NCBI RefSeq assembly: GCF_017876495.1
Contig: NZ_JAGIOB010000001.1
Span: 1,488,001-1,552,000, forward strand
Length of the DNA: 64,000 nt
Direction of reading: 5' to 3'
Origin: Microlunatus capsulatus
GTDB lineage: Bacteria > Actinomycetota > Actinomycetes > Propionibacteriales > Propionibacteriaceae
In this document: in pieces, positions 36,910 to 44,611 of the stretch
How positions within the stretch are numbered: position 1 is the first letter of the stretch
Layout: each line of letters begins with the position of its first letter
Position numbers and translations under genes: made by a program
Notes under the pieces: generated by a model
Told to the model about the DNA's origin: nothing
The model's database searches: none
Seen by the model: the letters and a program-made list of their open reading frames with translations, nothing else

Positions 36910-38097
36910 ATGCGAGCAGTCACCTGGCAGGACCGGCGCAAGGTCAGCGTGGACACCGTCCCCGACCCCGTCATCGAGCAGCCCACCGACGCCATCATCA
37001 AGGTCACGAGCACCAACATCTGCGGGTCCGACCTGCACCTCTACGAGGTCCTCGGGGCCTTCATGGACCCGGGCGACATCCTCGGCCACGAGCCGATGGG
37101 GATCGTCGAGGAGGTCGGCAGCGGCATCACCAACCTCAGGGCCGGTGACCGCGTCGTCATCCCCTTCCAGATCGCCTGCGGGCACTGCTGGATGTGCGAC
37201 CAGACCCTCTACACCCAGTGCGAGACCACCCAGGTGCGCGAGCAGGGTTCGGGTGCTGCGCTGTTCGGGTACTCCAAGCTCTACGGCCAGGTCCCCGGCG
37301 GCCAGGCGGAGTACCTGCGGGTGCCGCACGCCGACTTCACCCACGTCAAGGTGCCCGAGGGCCCGCCCGACGACCGCTTCGTCTACCTCTCCGACGTGCT
37401 GCCGACCGCCTGGCAGGCGGTGACCTACGCCGACGTGCCCGCGGAGGGCTCGCTCGTCGTGCTGGGCCTCGGCCCGATCGGCGACATGGCCTGCCGGATC
37501 GCGCTGCACAACAATCCGGGGCGCACCGTCATCGGCGTCGACATGGTGCCCGAGCGGCTGGCCCGGGCGCAGGCCCGCGGGGTCCGCGTCGTCGACCTCG
37601 ACGCCGTCGGGGACGACCTGCTGGCCGTGGTCCAGGACATGACCGGGGGCCGCGGTCCCGACGCCGTCATCGACGCCGTCGGCATGGAGGCGCACGGCTC
37701 ACCGGGCGCGTCGATGGTCCAGCGGATGGCGGCCCACCTGCCCGACGCCGTCACCCAGCCCCTGCTGAAGACGGCCGGTGTCGACCGGCTCGCCGCGGTG
37801 CACACCGCCTTCGACCTCGTCCGGCGCGGCGGCACCGTCTCCCTCAGCGGCGTCTACGGCGGGATGGCCGACCCGATGCCGATGATGACGATGTTCGACA
37901 AGCAGATCCAGCTGCGGATGGGCCAGGCCAACGTCAAGAAGTGGGTGCCGGAGATCCTCCCCCTGCTCACCGACGCCGACCCGCTGGGCGTCGACGACTT
38001 CGCCACCCACCGGCTCCCGCTGGAGGAGGCCCCGCACGCCTATGAGATCTTCCAGAAGAAGCAGGACGGCGCGGTCAAGATCATGCTGAAGCCCTGA
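36910..38097 (+). CDS. Zinc-dependent alcohol/formaldehyde dehydrogenase-like protein
   Basis: The 395-residue MDR-family dehydrogenase has catalytic zinc ligands in [11 protein letters not shown] and LGHEPMG. Structural zinc Cys are in [16 protein letters not shown], and the NAD-binding GLGPIGDM is near residue 195. Its length and the insert after the structural zinc loop resemble the glutathione-independent formaldehyde dehydrogenase group used widely as a label in actinomycetes. The substrate is not proven. TAGCGT seven bases before the ATG suggests leaderless initiation, and there is no strong ribosome site. It is followed 32 bp later by a Rieske/DUF2231 gene, possibly co-transcribed. Confidence 0.88.
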   Translation: MRAVTWQDRRKVSVDTVPDPVIEQPTDAIIKVTSTNICGSDLHLYEVLGAFMDPGDILGHEPMGIVEEVGSGITNLRAGDRVVIPFQIACGHCWMCDQTLYTQCETTQVREQGSGAALFGYSKLYGQVPGGQAEYLRVPHADFTHVKVPEGPPDDRFVYLSDVLPTAWQAVTYADVPAEGSLVVLGLGPIGDMACRIALHNNPGRTVIGVDMVPERLARAQARGVRVVDLDAVGDDLLAVVQDMTGGRGPDAVIDAVGMEAHGSPGASMVQRMAAHLPDAVTQPLLKTAGVDRLAAVHTAFDLVRRGGTVSLSGVYGGMADPMPMMTMFDKQIQLRMGQANVKKWVPEILPLLTDADPLGVDDFATHRLPLEEAPHAYEIFQKKQDGAVKIMLKP

Positions 38098-38129
38098 GCC
38101 GTCCACCCCTCGAGCGCGCAGGAGCCCTC

Positions 38130-39011
38130 ATGTTGAACAAGCTGACGGACGCGGTCACCTCCCGGATCGAGCGGGCGAAGATCCTCGACCGGCCGGGCGA
38201 CGCGCTGGCGAACGCGGTGGCGCCGGTCTTCACCCCGGCGGCCGTCCGGCACGTCGCGGCGGGCACCCCGATCGGGCACCCGCTGCACCCGCTGCTGGTC
38301 ACCGTCCCGATCGGGGCGTGGACCGGGGCCCTGCTCTTCGACGGCCTGCGCCGGCCCGAGCCCGCCCGGACCCTCGTCGGCTTCGGCCTGCTGTCGGCGC
38401 TGCCCACCGCCTTCACGGGGCTGCACGACTGGAGCAGCACCGAGGGCGCCGAGCGGCGCGTCGGGCTGGTGCACCTGGCGGCCAACACCGTCGCGCTGGC
38501 GGCCTACACCGCCAGCTGGCTGCTGCGGCGCCAGGGCCGCGACGGGGCGGGGGTCGTCACCTCCCTGCTGGGGATGAGCGCCGTCGGCCTCGGCGGCTGG
38601 ATGGGCGGGCACCTGGCCTACGCGCTGGGCGTCGGGGTGGACACCACCGCGTTCTCCCACGCCGAGGAGCGCTGGACCGACGTCGCCGGCGCCGAGGAGG
38701 TGCGCGCGGGCGAGCTCGCCGAGGGCGACCTCGACGGCGTGCCGCTGGTGCTGACCCGGCTGGACGACCGGGTCGTCGCCTACGCCGACCGCTGCACCCA
38801 CCGGGGCGGCCCGCTGCACGAGGGGACGCTGGAGGACGGCTGCGTCGTCTGCCCCTGGCACGGCGGGAAGTTCGACCTGCAGGACGGCTCCGTCGTCCTC
38901 GGCCCGCCGACCCGGCCCGCCGCCGCCTTCGAGGTGCGCGAGGTCGACGGCCGGCTGCAGGCCCGCCGGGTGGACGCGCGCTCGCTGCGGACCAACCCCG
39001 TCGGCCGCTAG
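38130..39011 (+). CDS. DUF2231 membrane domain fused to a Rieske [2Fe-2S] domain
   Basis: The 293-residue protein has an N-terminal DUF2231 region with about four membrane helices (residues 50-175). The motif GHPLHPLLVTVPIGAW is characteristic of that family. A C-terminal Rieske domain holds the cluster ligands in CTHRGG and CPWHGGKFD. It could pass electrons between the membrane and a soluble partner. AGGAG six bases before the ATG fixes the start. It follows the zinc dehydrogenase by 32 bp. Its stop is only five bases from that of the convergent hydrolase. The fusion is seen in other actinomycetes as far as I recall, and the electron partner is unknown. Confidence 0.88.
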   Translation: MLNKLTDAVTSRIERAKILDRPGDALANAVAPVFTPAAVRHVAAGTPIGHPLHPLLVTVPIGAWTGALLFDGLRRPEPARTLVGFGLLSALPTAFTGLHDWSSTEGAERRVGLVHLAANTVALAAYTASWLLRRQGRDGAGVVTSLLGMSAVGLGGWMGGHLAYALGVGVDTTAFSHAEERWTDVAGAEEVRAGELAEGDLDGVPLVLTRLDDRVVAYADRCTHRGGPLHEGTLEDGCVVCPWHGGKFDLQDGSVVLGPPTRPAAAFEVREVDGRLQARRVDARSLRTNPVGR

Positions 39012-39015
39012 CCGC

Positions 39016-40848
39016 TCAGCCGAGCTCGGCGGCGGCCACCGCCCGGCGGATCCGCTGGACGGCCCGCCGGCCGCGCTCGGCGCGGTCGGCTCGGGCTGTG
39101 GGTGCCGCAGGGCGGACCCGCTGGCGTCCAGGCGTGCCCGCCACCCCACTGACCAGCGGGTGGACCGCGCGGTCCCCCGGCAGCGGAGTGGTCGGGCAGA
39201 CCGTGTCCTCCGCCGGCAGGGTGCCGGCGAAGAGGAACGCGTCGCCGATCCGCTCCACGCACGGCGACACCCCCGACAGGTAGAGGCCGTGCTGGCCCTC
39301 GTCCTGCACGGAGACGAGGCGGCTGCGCCCCGGCGTCGCGCGGTGCGCCCGCAGGGCTCCCTCGTAGGCGGTCGCCGGATCGCCCTCGGACTGCACCATG
39401 AGCACCGTCGGCGCCCCGACTAGGTCGACGGTCCGGGTCAGCGCCGGGAAGGGCCAGTAGGTGCACATCGTCAGCGCGTTCCAGTAGCCGACGAAGGGCT
39501 GGCGCCGGGCGTCGACGTCCGTGCGCCGCTGCACCGCCGCGACGTCGCGCGACCACACGCTGTCGTTGCAGCGGACGGCCAGGGCGGGGTCCCACGTCAG
39601 CTCGTCGTCCTCGACGGCGGGCCGGGTGACCCGGCCGGGCCGGGTCGGCGCCGACGCGTCACGAGCCCGGGCGCGGGCGCGGGTCACGGCGTCGTCGCCC
39701 GCCGGCTCGGCCAGCTCGGCGTAGTCGCGCAGGGTCTCGGCCGCCGCCGGGAAGTCCCGGTCGCTGTAGAGGAGGAGCAGGACCTCCCGGTCCAGGTCGG
39801 TGGCCGTGGCCGGTGAGCGGCCGTCCGCGTAGCTGGCCAGCACGCCGGCGCGGATCTGCTCGTAGCGGCGGCGGACGGCCGCGGCGGTCGTGCCCAACCC
39901 GTAGGTCCGCGCGTGCCGCGCCACCCAGGGGAAGAACATCCGGTCCCGGCGGCGCTGGAACGAGGCCGGGTCCGAGGCCTGGTTGGCGTCCATCGAGGCG
40001 GTCCAGTCCATGTTCGAGTCCAGCAGGAAGCGGCCGGTGCGCGACGGGTAGGTGTCGGCGTACCAGGCGCCGAGCCAGGTGCCGTAGGAGAAGCCGACGT
40101 AGTTGAGCCGCTCGTAGCGCCGGTCGCCCGCCGGGCGCCGGCTCTGCAGGTAGGCCCGGGTGAACTCGAGGTCCTCGACGGTCTGCTGGGTGCCGAGGAA
40201 CGGCGTCAGCTCGGCCGTGCAGGCCCGGGCCTCGTAGCGGGCCGAGACCACCTCCCAGCGGTGGGTGGCGCGACCGCGCACCCGCGGGTCGGCGACGACG
40301 GGCAGGGCCGCCGCGGCTCGGGCGGAGCCGCGGCAGGAGGCCGGGGTGCTGCGGCCGAAGCCGCGGGGGTCGAAGCCCAGCAGGTCGTACTCGCGGAACA
40401 GCCGCGGCCGCTCGCTGGCGGCGAAGAGCGCGGTGTTGTCGAGCGCCGGCAGGCCGGGACCACCCGGGTTCAGGGCCAGCAGGCCCTGCGAGCGGCCCGT
40501 GGCCAGGCTCAGGGCGACCGCGACGGTGATGTCGGGGTGGTCGTCGGGGTGGCGCCAGTCCATCGGCACCACGAGGTCCGCGCAGCGGGTCTCCGGCGCG
40601 GACGGGGCGATGCTGCGGACGAAGTAGTCGAAGTCGCAGGGCTCCCAGCGGACCTGCTGCTGGAGGTAGCGGGCGGGCACCCGGACCGGGGCGGGGTCGC
40701 GCCCCGCGGCGGGAGCGGCGGGGCGCGGGGCGGTCACCGGCGGGGCCGCGAGAGCGGGCGGGGCCGCCGCACCGGCACCGCCCAGCAGGGCCACCCCCAG
40801 CACCGCGACCAGCCCTCCGGTCAGCCACCGGCGTGCTCGAACGACCAT
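39016..40848 (-). CDS. Secreted alpha/beta hydrolase, tripeptidyl aminopeptidase-like (SlpD/TAP type)
   Basis: The 610-residue exported protein has a signal peptide (VVRARRWLTGG then a hydrophobic core and APPALAAP at about residue 38). The hydrolase fold has an oxyanion loop LNPGGPGLPA and the nucleophile in YVGFSYGTWLGA. The catalytic Asp is in VQSEGDPATAY and the His in DEGQHGLYL. The C-terminal TAP-like region contains several Cys likely to form disulfides. Related Streptomyces enzymes release tripeptides from protein N-termini outside the cell. GAGGAAG eight bases before the ATG fixes the start. The open frame to 40953 begins upstream of the ribosome site and is not used. The specificity is inferred. 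Confidence 0.88.
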   Translation of the reverse strand: MVVRARRWLTGGLVAVLGVALLGGAGAAAPPALAAPPVTAPRPAAPAAGRDPAPVRVPARYLQQQVRWEPCDFDYFVRSIAPSAPETRCADLVVPMDWRHPDDHPDITVAVALSLATGRSQGLLALNPGGPGLPALDNTALFAASERPRLFREYDLLGFDPRGFGRSTPASCRGSARAAAALPVVADPRVRGRATHRWEVVSARYEARACTAELTPFLGTQQTVEDLEFTRAYLQSRRPAGDRRYERLNYVGFSYGTWLGAWYADTYPSRTGRFLLDSNMDWTASMDANQASDPASFQRRRDRMFFPWVARHARTYGLGTTAAAVRRRYEQIRAGVLASYADGRSPATATDLDREVLLLLYSDRDFPAAAETLRDYAELAEPAGDDAVTRARARARDASAPTRPGRVTRPAVEDDELTWDPALAVRCNDSVWSRDVAAVQRRTDVDARRQPFVGYWNALTMCTYWPFPALTRTVDLVGAPTVLMVQSEGDPATAYEGALRAHRATPGRSRLVSVQDEGQHGLYLSGVSPCVERIGDAFLFAGTLPAEDTVCPTTPLPGDRAVHPLVSGVAGTPGRQRVRPAAPTARADRAERGRRAVQRIRRAVAAAELG

Positions 40849-41027
40849 CCGCTCAACTTCCTCGACGTGCCCCCGAGGCCCGCGCTGGGCCCGCACGGGT
40901 CCCCCCGCCCGTCGACCGTGCCACGCCGCCGTCGGCAGCGGCAAGGGCGCCACCCGCAGCAGGGCGGTCGGAGACCCGTTCGTGACCTCGTCCGACCCCG
41001 CGCGAGGTCCGCCGCGGCGCCGACCGG

Positions 41028-41330
41028 CTAGCGGCCGGGCTGGGCGGTGGCGATGGCCTCGTGGTGGCGGACCACCTCGGCGACGACGAAGCCGAGGAAC
41101 TTCTCGGCGAACTCGGGGTCGAGCTTGGCCTGCACCGCGAGGCTGCGCAGCCGCGCGATCTGCTCGGCCTCGCGGGCCGGGTCGGCGGGCGGGAGCCCGT
41201 GCTCGGCCTTGAGCACCCCGACCTGCTGGGTGATCTTGAACCGCTCGGCGAGCAGGTGGACCAGGGCGGCGTCCATGTTGTCGATGCTGTCGCGCAGCCG
41301 CAGGAGCTCGGCGGTCACCGGGTCGGTCAT
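41028..41330 (-). CDS. Chorismate mutase (AroQ type)
   Basis: The 100-residue all-helical protein has the AroQ arrangement. The N-terminal helix LLRLRDSIDNMDAALVHLL carries the family Arg, then Lys in QVGVLKAEHG, and Glu/Gln residues in the C-terminal helix. It converts chorismate to prephenate for Phe/Tyr synthesis. The KAEHGLPPADPAREAEQ region is typical of the mycobacterial/actinomycete short form. TAGGGT six bases before the ATG at 41330 suggests a leaderless message. It is a monocistronic gene between a secreted hydrolase and the glucan-type operon, and is divergent from the latter. Confidence 0.9.
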   Translation of the reverse strand: MTDPVTAELLRLRDSIDNMDAALVHLLAERFKITQQVGVLKAEHGLPPADPAREAEQIARLRSLAVQAKLDPEFAEKFLGFVVAEVVRHHEAIATAQPGR

Positions 41331-41336
41331 GGGGTC

Positions 41337-41342
41337 ACCCTA
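41337..41342 (-). promoter_or_regulatory. Candidate -10 element (TAGGGT) for the chorismate mutase gene
   Basis: On the minus strand TAGGGT ends six bases before the ATG at 41330, the same hexamer and spacing as before the S10 peptidase gene. Confidence 0.45.
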
Positions 41343-41451
41343 GTTTCCGCACCCGGCGTCCGACCCGCCCCGGCCGCGCCCCGGGACGGGGCCGGGTGTG
41401 AGGTGCGGCACCCCGGGGCCGGTACCGGGCGACGTGCGTCACACGACCACC

Positions 41452-41480
41452 ACCGGTACTGGACTGATACCAGTAGCGGT
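41452..41480. promoter_or_regulatory. Candidate operator palindrome upstream of the GT2 operon
   Basis: ACCGGTACTGG (41452-41462) and CCAGTAGCGGT (41470-41480) are reverse complements except for one base, around a 7-bp spacer. Part of the right half, TGATACCAGT, recurs 94 bp downstream at 41559-41568. This looks like a regulator binding region; the regulator is unknown. Confidence 0.5.
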
Positions 41481-41818
41481 CACCGCGGCGACCGGCTCGC
41501 CCCGGGACGAGCGCGGTCGCGCGCGTCGAACCGGTTCAGCCCACCGGGGACGACCGGGTGATACCAGTTGGCCCCCGGTGGTCTGCCCTCCCACCGCAGC
41601 GGCGCGGGGCCGGCCGAGGGGTCCGGGAGCGCTGCGCCGAACGCCCACGGCAGACCCCGAACTCCTCTACAGTTGAAACATCGAGTCCACGGCGACCCGG
41701 CAGGGACCACGTCCCCCGGTGTCGATCATGGTCTCGGCCCGTCGTCGACGGGCTCTTCCCGGCGGTACGACGTCGGGCCGAATCGGGGGCGGTTCGCAGT
41801 ACAGCAGCGTGCGTGTGC

Positions 41819-41867
41819 GCAGTTCCCGGTGGCGATGACGCCGCATCCGTCGAGCCGGCGGAACTGC
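41819..41867 (+). promoter_or_regulatory. Stem-loop in the GT2 leader
   Basis: GCAGTTCC (41819-41826) pairs with GGAACTGC (41860-41867). A tetraloop hairpin GGCG-ATGA-CGCC (41831-41842) lies inside. It is positioned about 120 bp before the GT2 start and could be a structured 5' leader. It does not match a riboswitch class that I recognise. Confidence 0.35.
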
Positions 41868-41987
41868 CCAGCACGTCGAGGCAGGGGCGGGTCTGCCCGA
41901 GCCCCTCCCCCCTCCCCGACGACCGACCCTGTGCTCTTCCGCGCTGCGCGACGACCGACCACGAACACCGACTTGTGGGAGTCCCGC

Positions 41988-43877
41988 ATGCCTGACCACG
42001 ACTACGCACGCGTCGACCGGCACGTACCGGTCACGCGCCGTGCCGCGTCCGCCAACCCCTACTCACCCGTGATGATCTTGATCTCGCTGGTGGCCACGCT
42101 GGGCATCCTGTTCTACGCGCAGTTCCTGCTGAACCCGGCGAACCGCGGCGACTTCCTGCCCTACGCGCTGGTGATCCTGGCCGAGACGATCTTGGTCGCG
42201 CACGCCCTGCTGGCCATGTGGACGATCCTCTCGGGGGCGAAGAGCCCGCGCGACTTCGGCTTCTTCCAGGCCAAGCGGGAGCTCTTCGACACGAAGATGA
42301 TCAAGAAGGCCGGCCTCAAGGGCCAGCCCACGCTCTGGCCGGTCCTGGTCAAGGGCCGCGAGGTGGACGTCGACGTCTTCATCACCGTCTACGGCGAGCC
42401 GCTGGCCAAGATCCGCGCCACCGCCGCGGCCGCGCTGGAGATCAAGGGCCGCCACCGCACGTGGATCCTCGACGACGGCCGCTCGGACGAGGTCCGCGCC
42501 CTCGCCGACGAGCTGGGCTGCTTCTACATCCGCCGGCTCTCCAGCAACGGCGCCAAGGCCGGCAACATCAACCACGCGCTGTCGATCGCCAAGGGCGACT
42601 TCTTCTGCGTGTTCGACGCCGACTTCGTGCCGCACCCCGACTTCCTGGTCGAGACCGTGCCGTTCTTCGTGGACACCACGGTGGCCTTCGTCCAGACGCC
42701 GCAGACCTACGGCAACCTGGTCAACCTCATCTCCCGCGGCGCCGGCTACATGCAGGCCGTGTTCTACAAGTTCGTCCAGCCCGGCCGCAACCACTTCAAC
42801 GCCGCCTTCTGCGTCGGCACGAACGTGATCTTCCGCCGCGCCGCCATCAACGACATCGGCGGCATCTACACCGACTCGAAGTCCGAGGACGTGTGGACCT
42901 CGCTGATGCTGCACGAGCGCGGCTGGAAGACCATCTACATCCCGAAGACCCTCGCCGTGGGCGACGCCCCCGAGACCATCGAGGCCTACACGAAGCAGCA
43001 GCTGCGCTGGGCGACGGGCGGGTTCGAGATCATGCTCACCCGCAACCCGCTCAACCCGCGCCGCCGCCTCACCCTCGACCAGCGGATCATGTACCTGGTC
43101 ACCGCGACCCACTACCTCACCGGCATCGCGCCGGGCCTGCTGCTGCTGGTGCCGCCGCTGGAGATCTTCTTCGACCTGCGGCCGGTGAACCTCTCCATCG
43201 ACTGGACCACCTGGCTGCTGTTCTACGCCGGCTTCTACCTGCTCCAGATCCTGCTCGCCTTCTACACCCTCGGCTCGTTCCGCTGGGAGGTGCTGATGCT
43301 GGCCGCCGTCTCGTTCCCGATCTACCTGCAGGCGCTCTACAACGCGCTGATCGGCAAGGAGCAGAAGTGGCACGTGACCGGCAGCAAGGTGCGGGCCGAC
43401 TCGCCGTTCAACTTCATCATCCCGCAGGTGCTGGTCTTCGTCTTCCTGGCCCTCACCTCCGTGGTGGCCGTCTGGCGTGACCTGGGCAACAGCCAGCTGA
43501 GCCTGGCCACCGCCTGGACCGTCACCAACGCGCTCATCCTCGGCTCCTTCATGGTCGTGGCGCTGCGCGAGGCCCACCACATCAAGCACCCCCGCCCGGT
43601 CGCCGCACCGGTCGAGACCGACGCCGCCCTCGCCGGCGTGCCGGCCGCCGTCACCGAGCCGGCCTTCGGCCAGGCCGCCGCGGCGGCCTCGGAGGACGAC
43701 GACCTCCTCGACGTCCGTGCGCTGCTGGAGGACGACGGGCCGCTGCCCCGCCGCGACCCGATCCGCCGCGCCGGCGCCGACCCCGCCCCGCTCCCCGGCA
43801 CCCGAGGCGACGACCGCCCGGTGCCCGCCGACGAACCCGCGCCTCGGCGCGCCCAGAAAGAGGTAGTGCGCTCATGA
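41988..43877 (+). CDS. Processive family 2 glycosyltransferase, cellulose/curdlan synthase-like
   Basis: The 629-residue membrane enzyme has two N-terminal helices (about 25-48 and 55-80), a cytosolic GT2 domain, and about five C-terminal helices. Catalytic motifs of processive synthases are present: ILDDGRSDE, VFDADFVPHPDF, the SEDVWTSL variant of TED, and QQLRW. No PilZ domain (RxxxR/DxSxxG) is visible in the C-terminal tail, which is acidic and Pro/Ala-rich. The ATG at 41988 has GGGAG six bases upstream. It heads a three-gene operon with overlapping starts and stops. The GH81 partner points to a beta-1,3-glucan product, as made by curdlan synthase; cellulose or another beta-glucan is the alternative. 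Confidence 0.88.
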   Translation: MPDHDYARVDRHVPVTRRAASANPYSPVMILISLVATLGILFYAQFLLNPANRGDFLPYALVILAETILVAHALLAMWTILSGAKSPRDFGFFQAKRELFDTKMIKKAGLKGQPTLWPVLVKGREVDVDVFITVYGEPLAKIRATAAAALEIKGRHRTWILDDGRSDEVRALADELGCFYIRRLSSNGAKAGNINHALSIAKGDFFCVFDADFVPHPDFLVETVPFFVDTTVAFVQTPQTYGNLVNLISRGAGYMQAVFYKFVQPGRNHFNAAFCVGTNVIFRRAAINDIGGIYTDSKSEDVWTSLMLHERGWKTIYIPKTLAVGDAPETIEAYTKQQLRWATGGFEIMLTRNPLNPRRRLTLDQRIMYLVTATHYLTGIAPGLLLLVPPLEIFFDLRPVNLSIDWTTWLLFYAGFYLLQILLAFYTLGSFRWEVLMLAAVSFPIYLQALYNALIGKEQKWHVTGSKVRADSPFNFIIPQVLVFVFLALTSVVAVWRDLGNSQLSLATAWTVTNALILGSFMVVALREAHHIKHPRPVAAPVETDAALAGVPAAVTEPAFGQAAAAASEDDDLLDVRALLEDDGPLPRRDPIRRAGADPAPLPGTRGDDRPVPADEPAPRRAQKEVVRS

Positions 43878-44611
43878 CCTGGACCAACCGACTCCGCCTC
43901 ACCGCCGGCGTGCTGGCCGTCCTCCTGCTGGTGGCCGTGCTGACCGTGGTGTTCAACCAGCGGCAGACCCGCGCCGCCAGCCTCTCCGCCACCGTCGCGG
44001 CCGACACCTACGCCGTCGGCGCCGCGTACGGCGGCACCGTCGTCGAGCAGTTCGTCGACGAGGGCGACGTGGTGCAGGAGGGCGACGACCTCTTCACCGT
44101 GCAGAGCGTCCCGCTGCAGCAGGACCTGGCCAACGGCCTGGAGGTCCGCAGCTCCGCGGCCTACGACGTCGACGCGAAGGCCGGCACGCTGACCTACAAG
44201 GCCACCGTCGCCGGGCAGGTCGACCAGCTCGAGGCCACCCTCGGCAACGCGCTGGGCACCGGTGAGCCGTTCGCCCAGCTGACCGTCACCGACACCCAGT
44301 ACGTCGACGCGACCTACCTGCTCTCCCCCGGCGACTACGCCCGGGTCGTCCAGGGCGCCGAGGCCACGGTCCTGCTGCCCGACCGGACCACGGTCATCGG
44401 CACCGTCAGCTCCACCACCGTGGCCACCGAGGCCGGCCAGGCGCTGACCCGGATCCGGATCGACGCCCCCGGCCTGCACGAGGGCGCCAACGCCGACCTC
44501 GCGAAGTCGGGCACGCCCGTCGTCGCCACGGTCCAGCTCCGCGACGACGGCCCGCTGGCCGGCGTCGGCGACGCGGGCTTCGCCTTCCTCCGCCAGATCG
44601 GCCTCTCGTGA
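43874..44611 (+). CDS. HlyD/biotinyl-lipoyl-like membrane-anchored adaptor
   Basis: The 245-residue protein has one N-terminal membrane helix (about 9-29) and an extracytoplasmic barrel-sandwich domain (AYGGTVVEQFVDEGDVVQEGD in parts: GGTVVEQF and GDDLFTVQS). A further beta domain resembles HlyD/RND adaptors. The ATG overlaps the GT2 stop by four bases and its own stop overlaps the GH81 start (GTGA), so the three are translationally coupled. In polysaccharide export systems such adaptors (for example Alg44-like proteins) link synthase and exit path. In a Gram-positive cell it probably guides the nascent chain across the wall. No tripartite pump partner is present, which favours a polymer role. 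Confidence 0.8.
   Translation: MTWTNRLRLTAGVLAVLLLVAVLTVVFNQRQTRAASLSATVAADTYAVGAAYGGTVVEQFVDEGDVVQEGDDLFTVQSVPLQQDLANGLEVRSSAAYDVDAKAGTLTYKATVAGQVDQLEATLGNALGTGEPFAQLTVTDTQYVDATYLLSPGDYARVVQGAEATVLLPDRTTVIGTVSSTTVATEAGQALTRIRIDAPGLHEGANADLAKSGTPVVATVQLRDDGPLAGVGDAGFAFLRQIGLS

Larger units (their letters stand above)
41331..41987. other. 657-bp intergenic region upstream of the GT2 operon
   Basis: This is the longest non-coding stretch in the window. It holds the promoter of the chorismate mutase gene (41337-41342), a GC-rich hairpin (41369-41396), and a 29-bp imperfect palindrome (41452-41480). It also has a direct repeat of TGATACCAGT (41465-41474 and 41559-41568) and a stem-loop (41819-41867) in the probable leader of the GT2 gene. 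An open frame in phase with GT2 runs through its right half, but it begins without homology or a ribosome site and I treat it as non-coding. Confidence 0.6.

Noticed and set aside
41568-41987. In-frame upstream extension of the GT2 gene by 140 codons
   Set aside because: The frame is open, but the peptide is low-complexity Arg/Pro/Ser-rich without similarity to GT2 N-termini. The ATG at 41988 has a ribosome site and begins the expected membrane protein.
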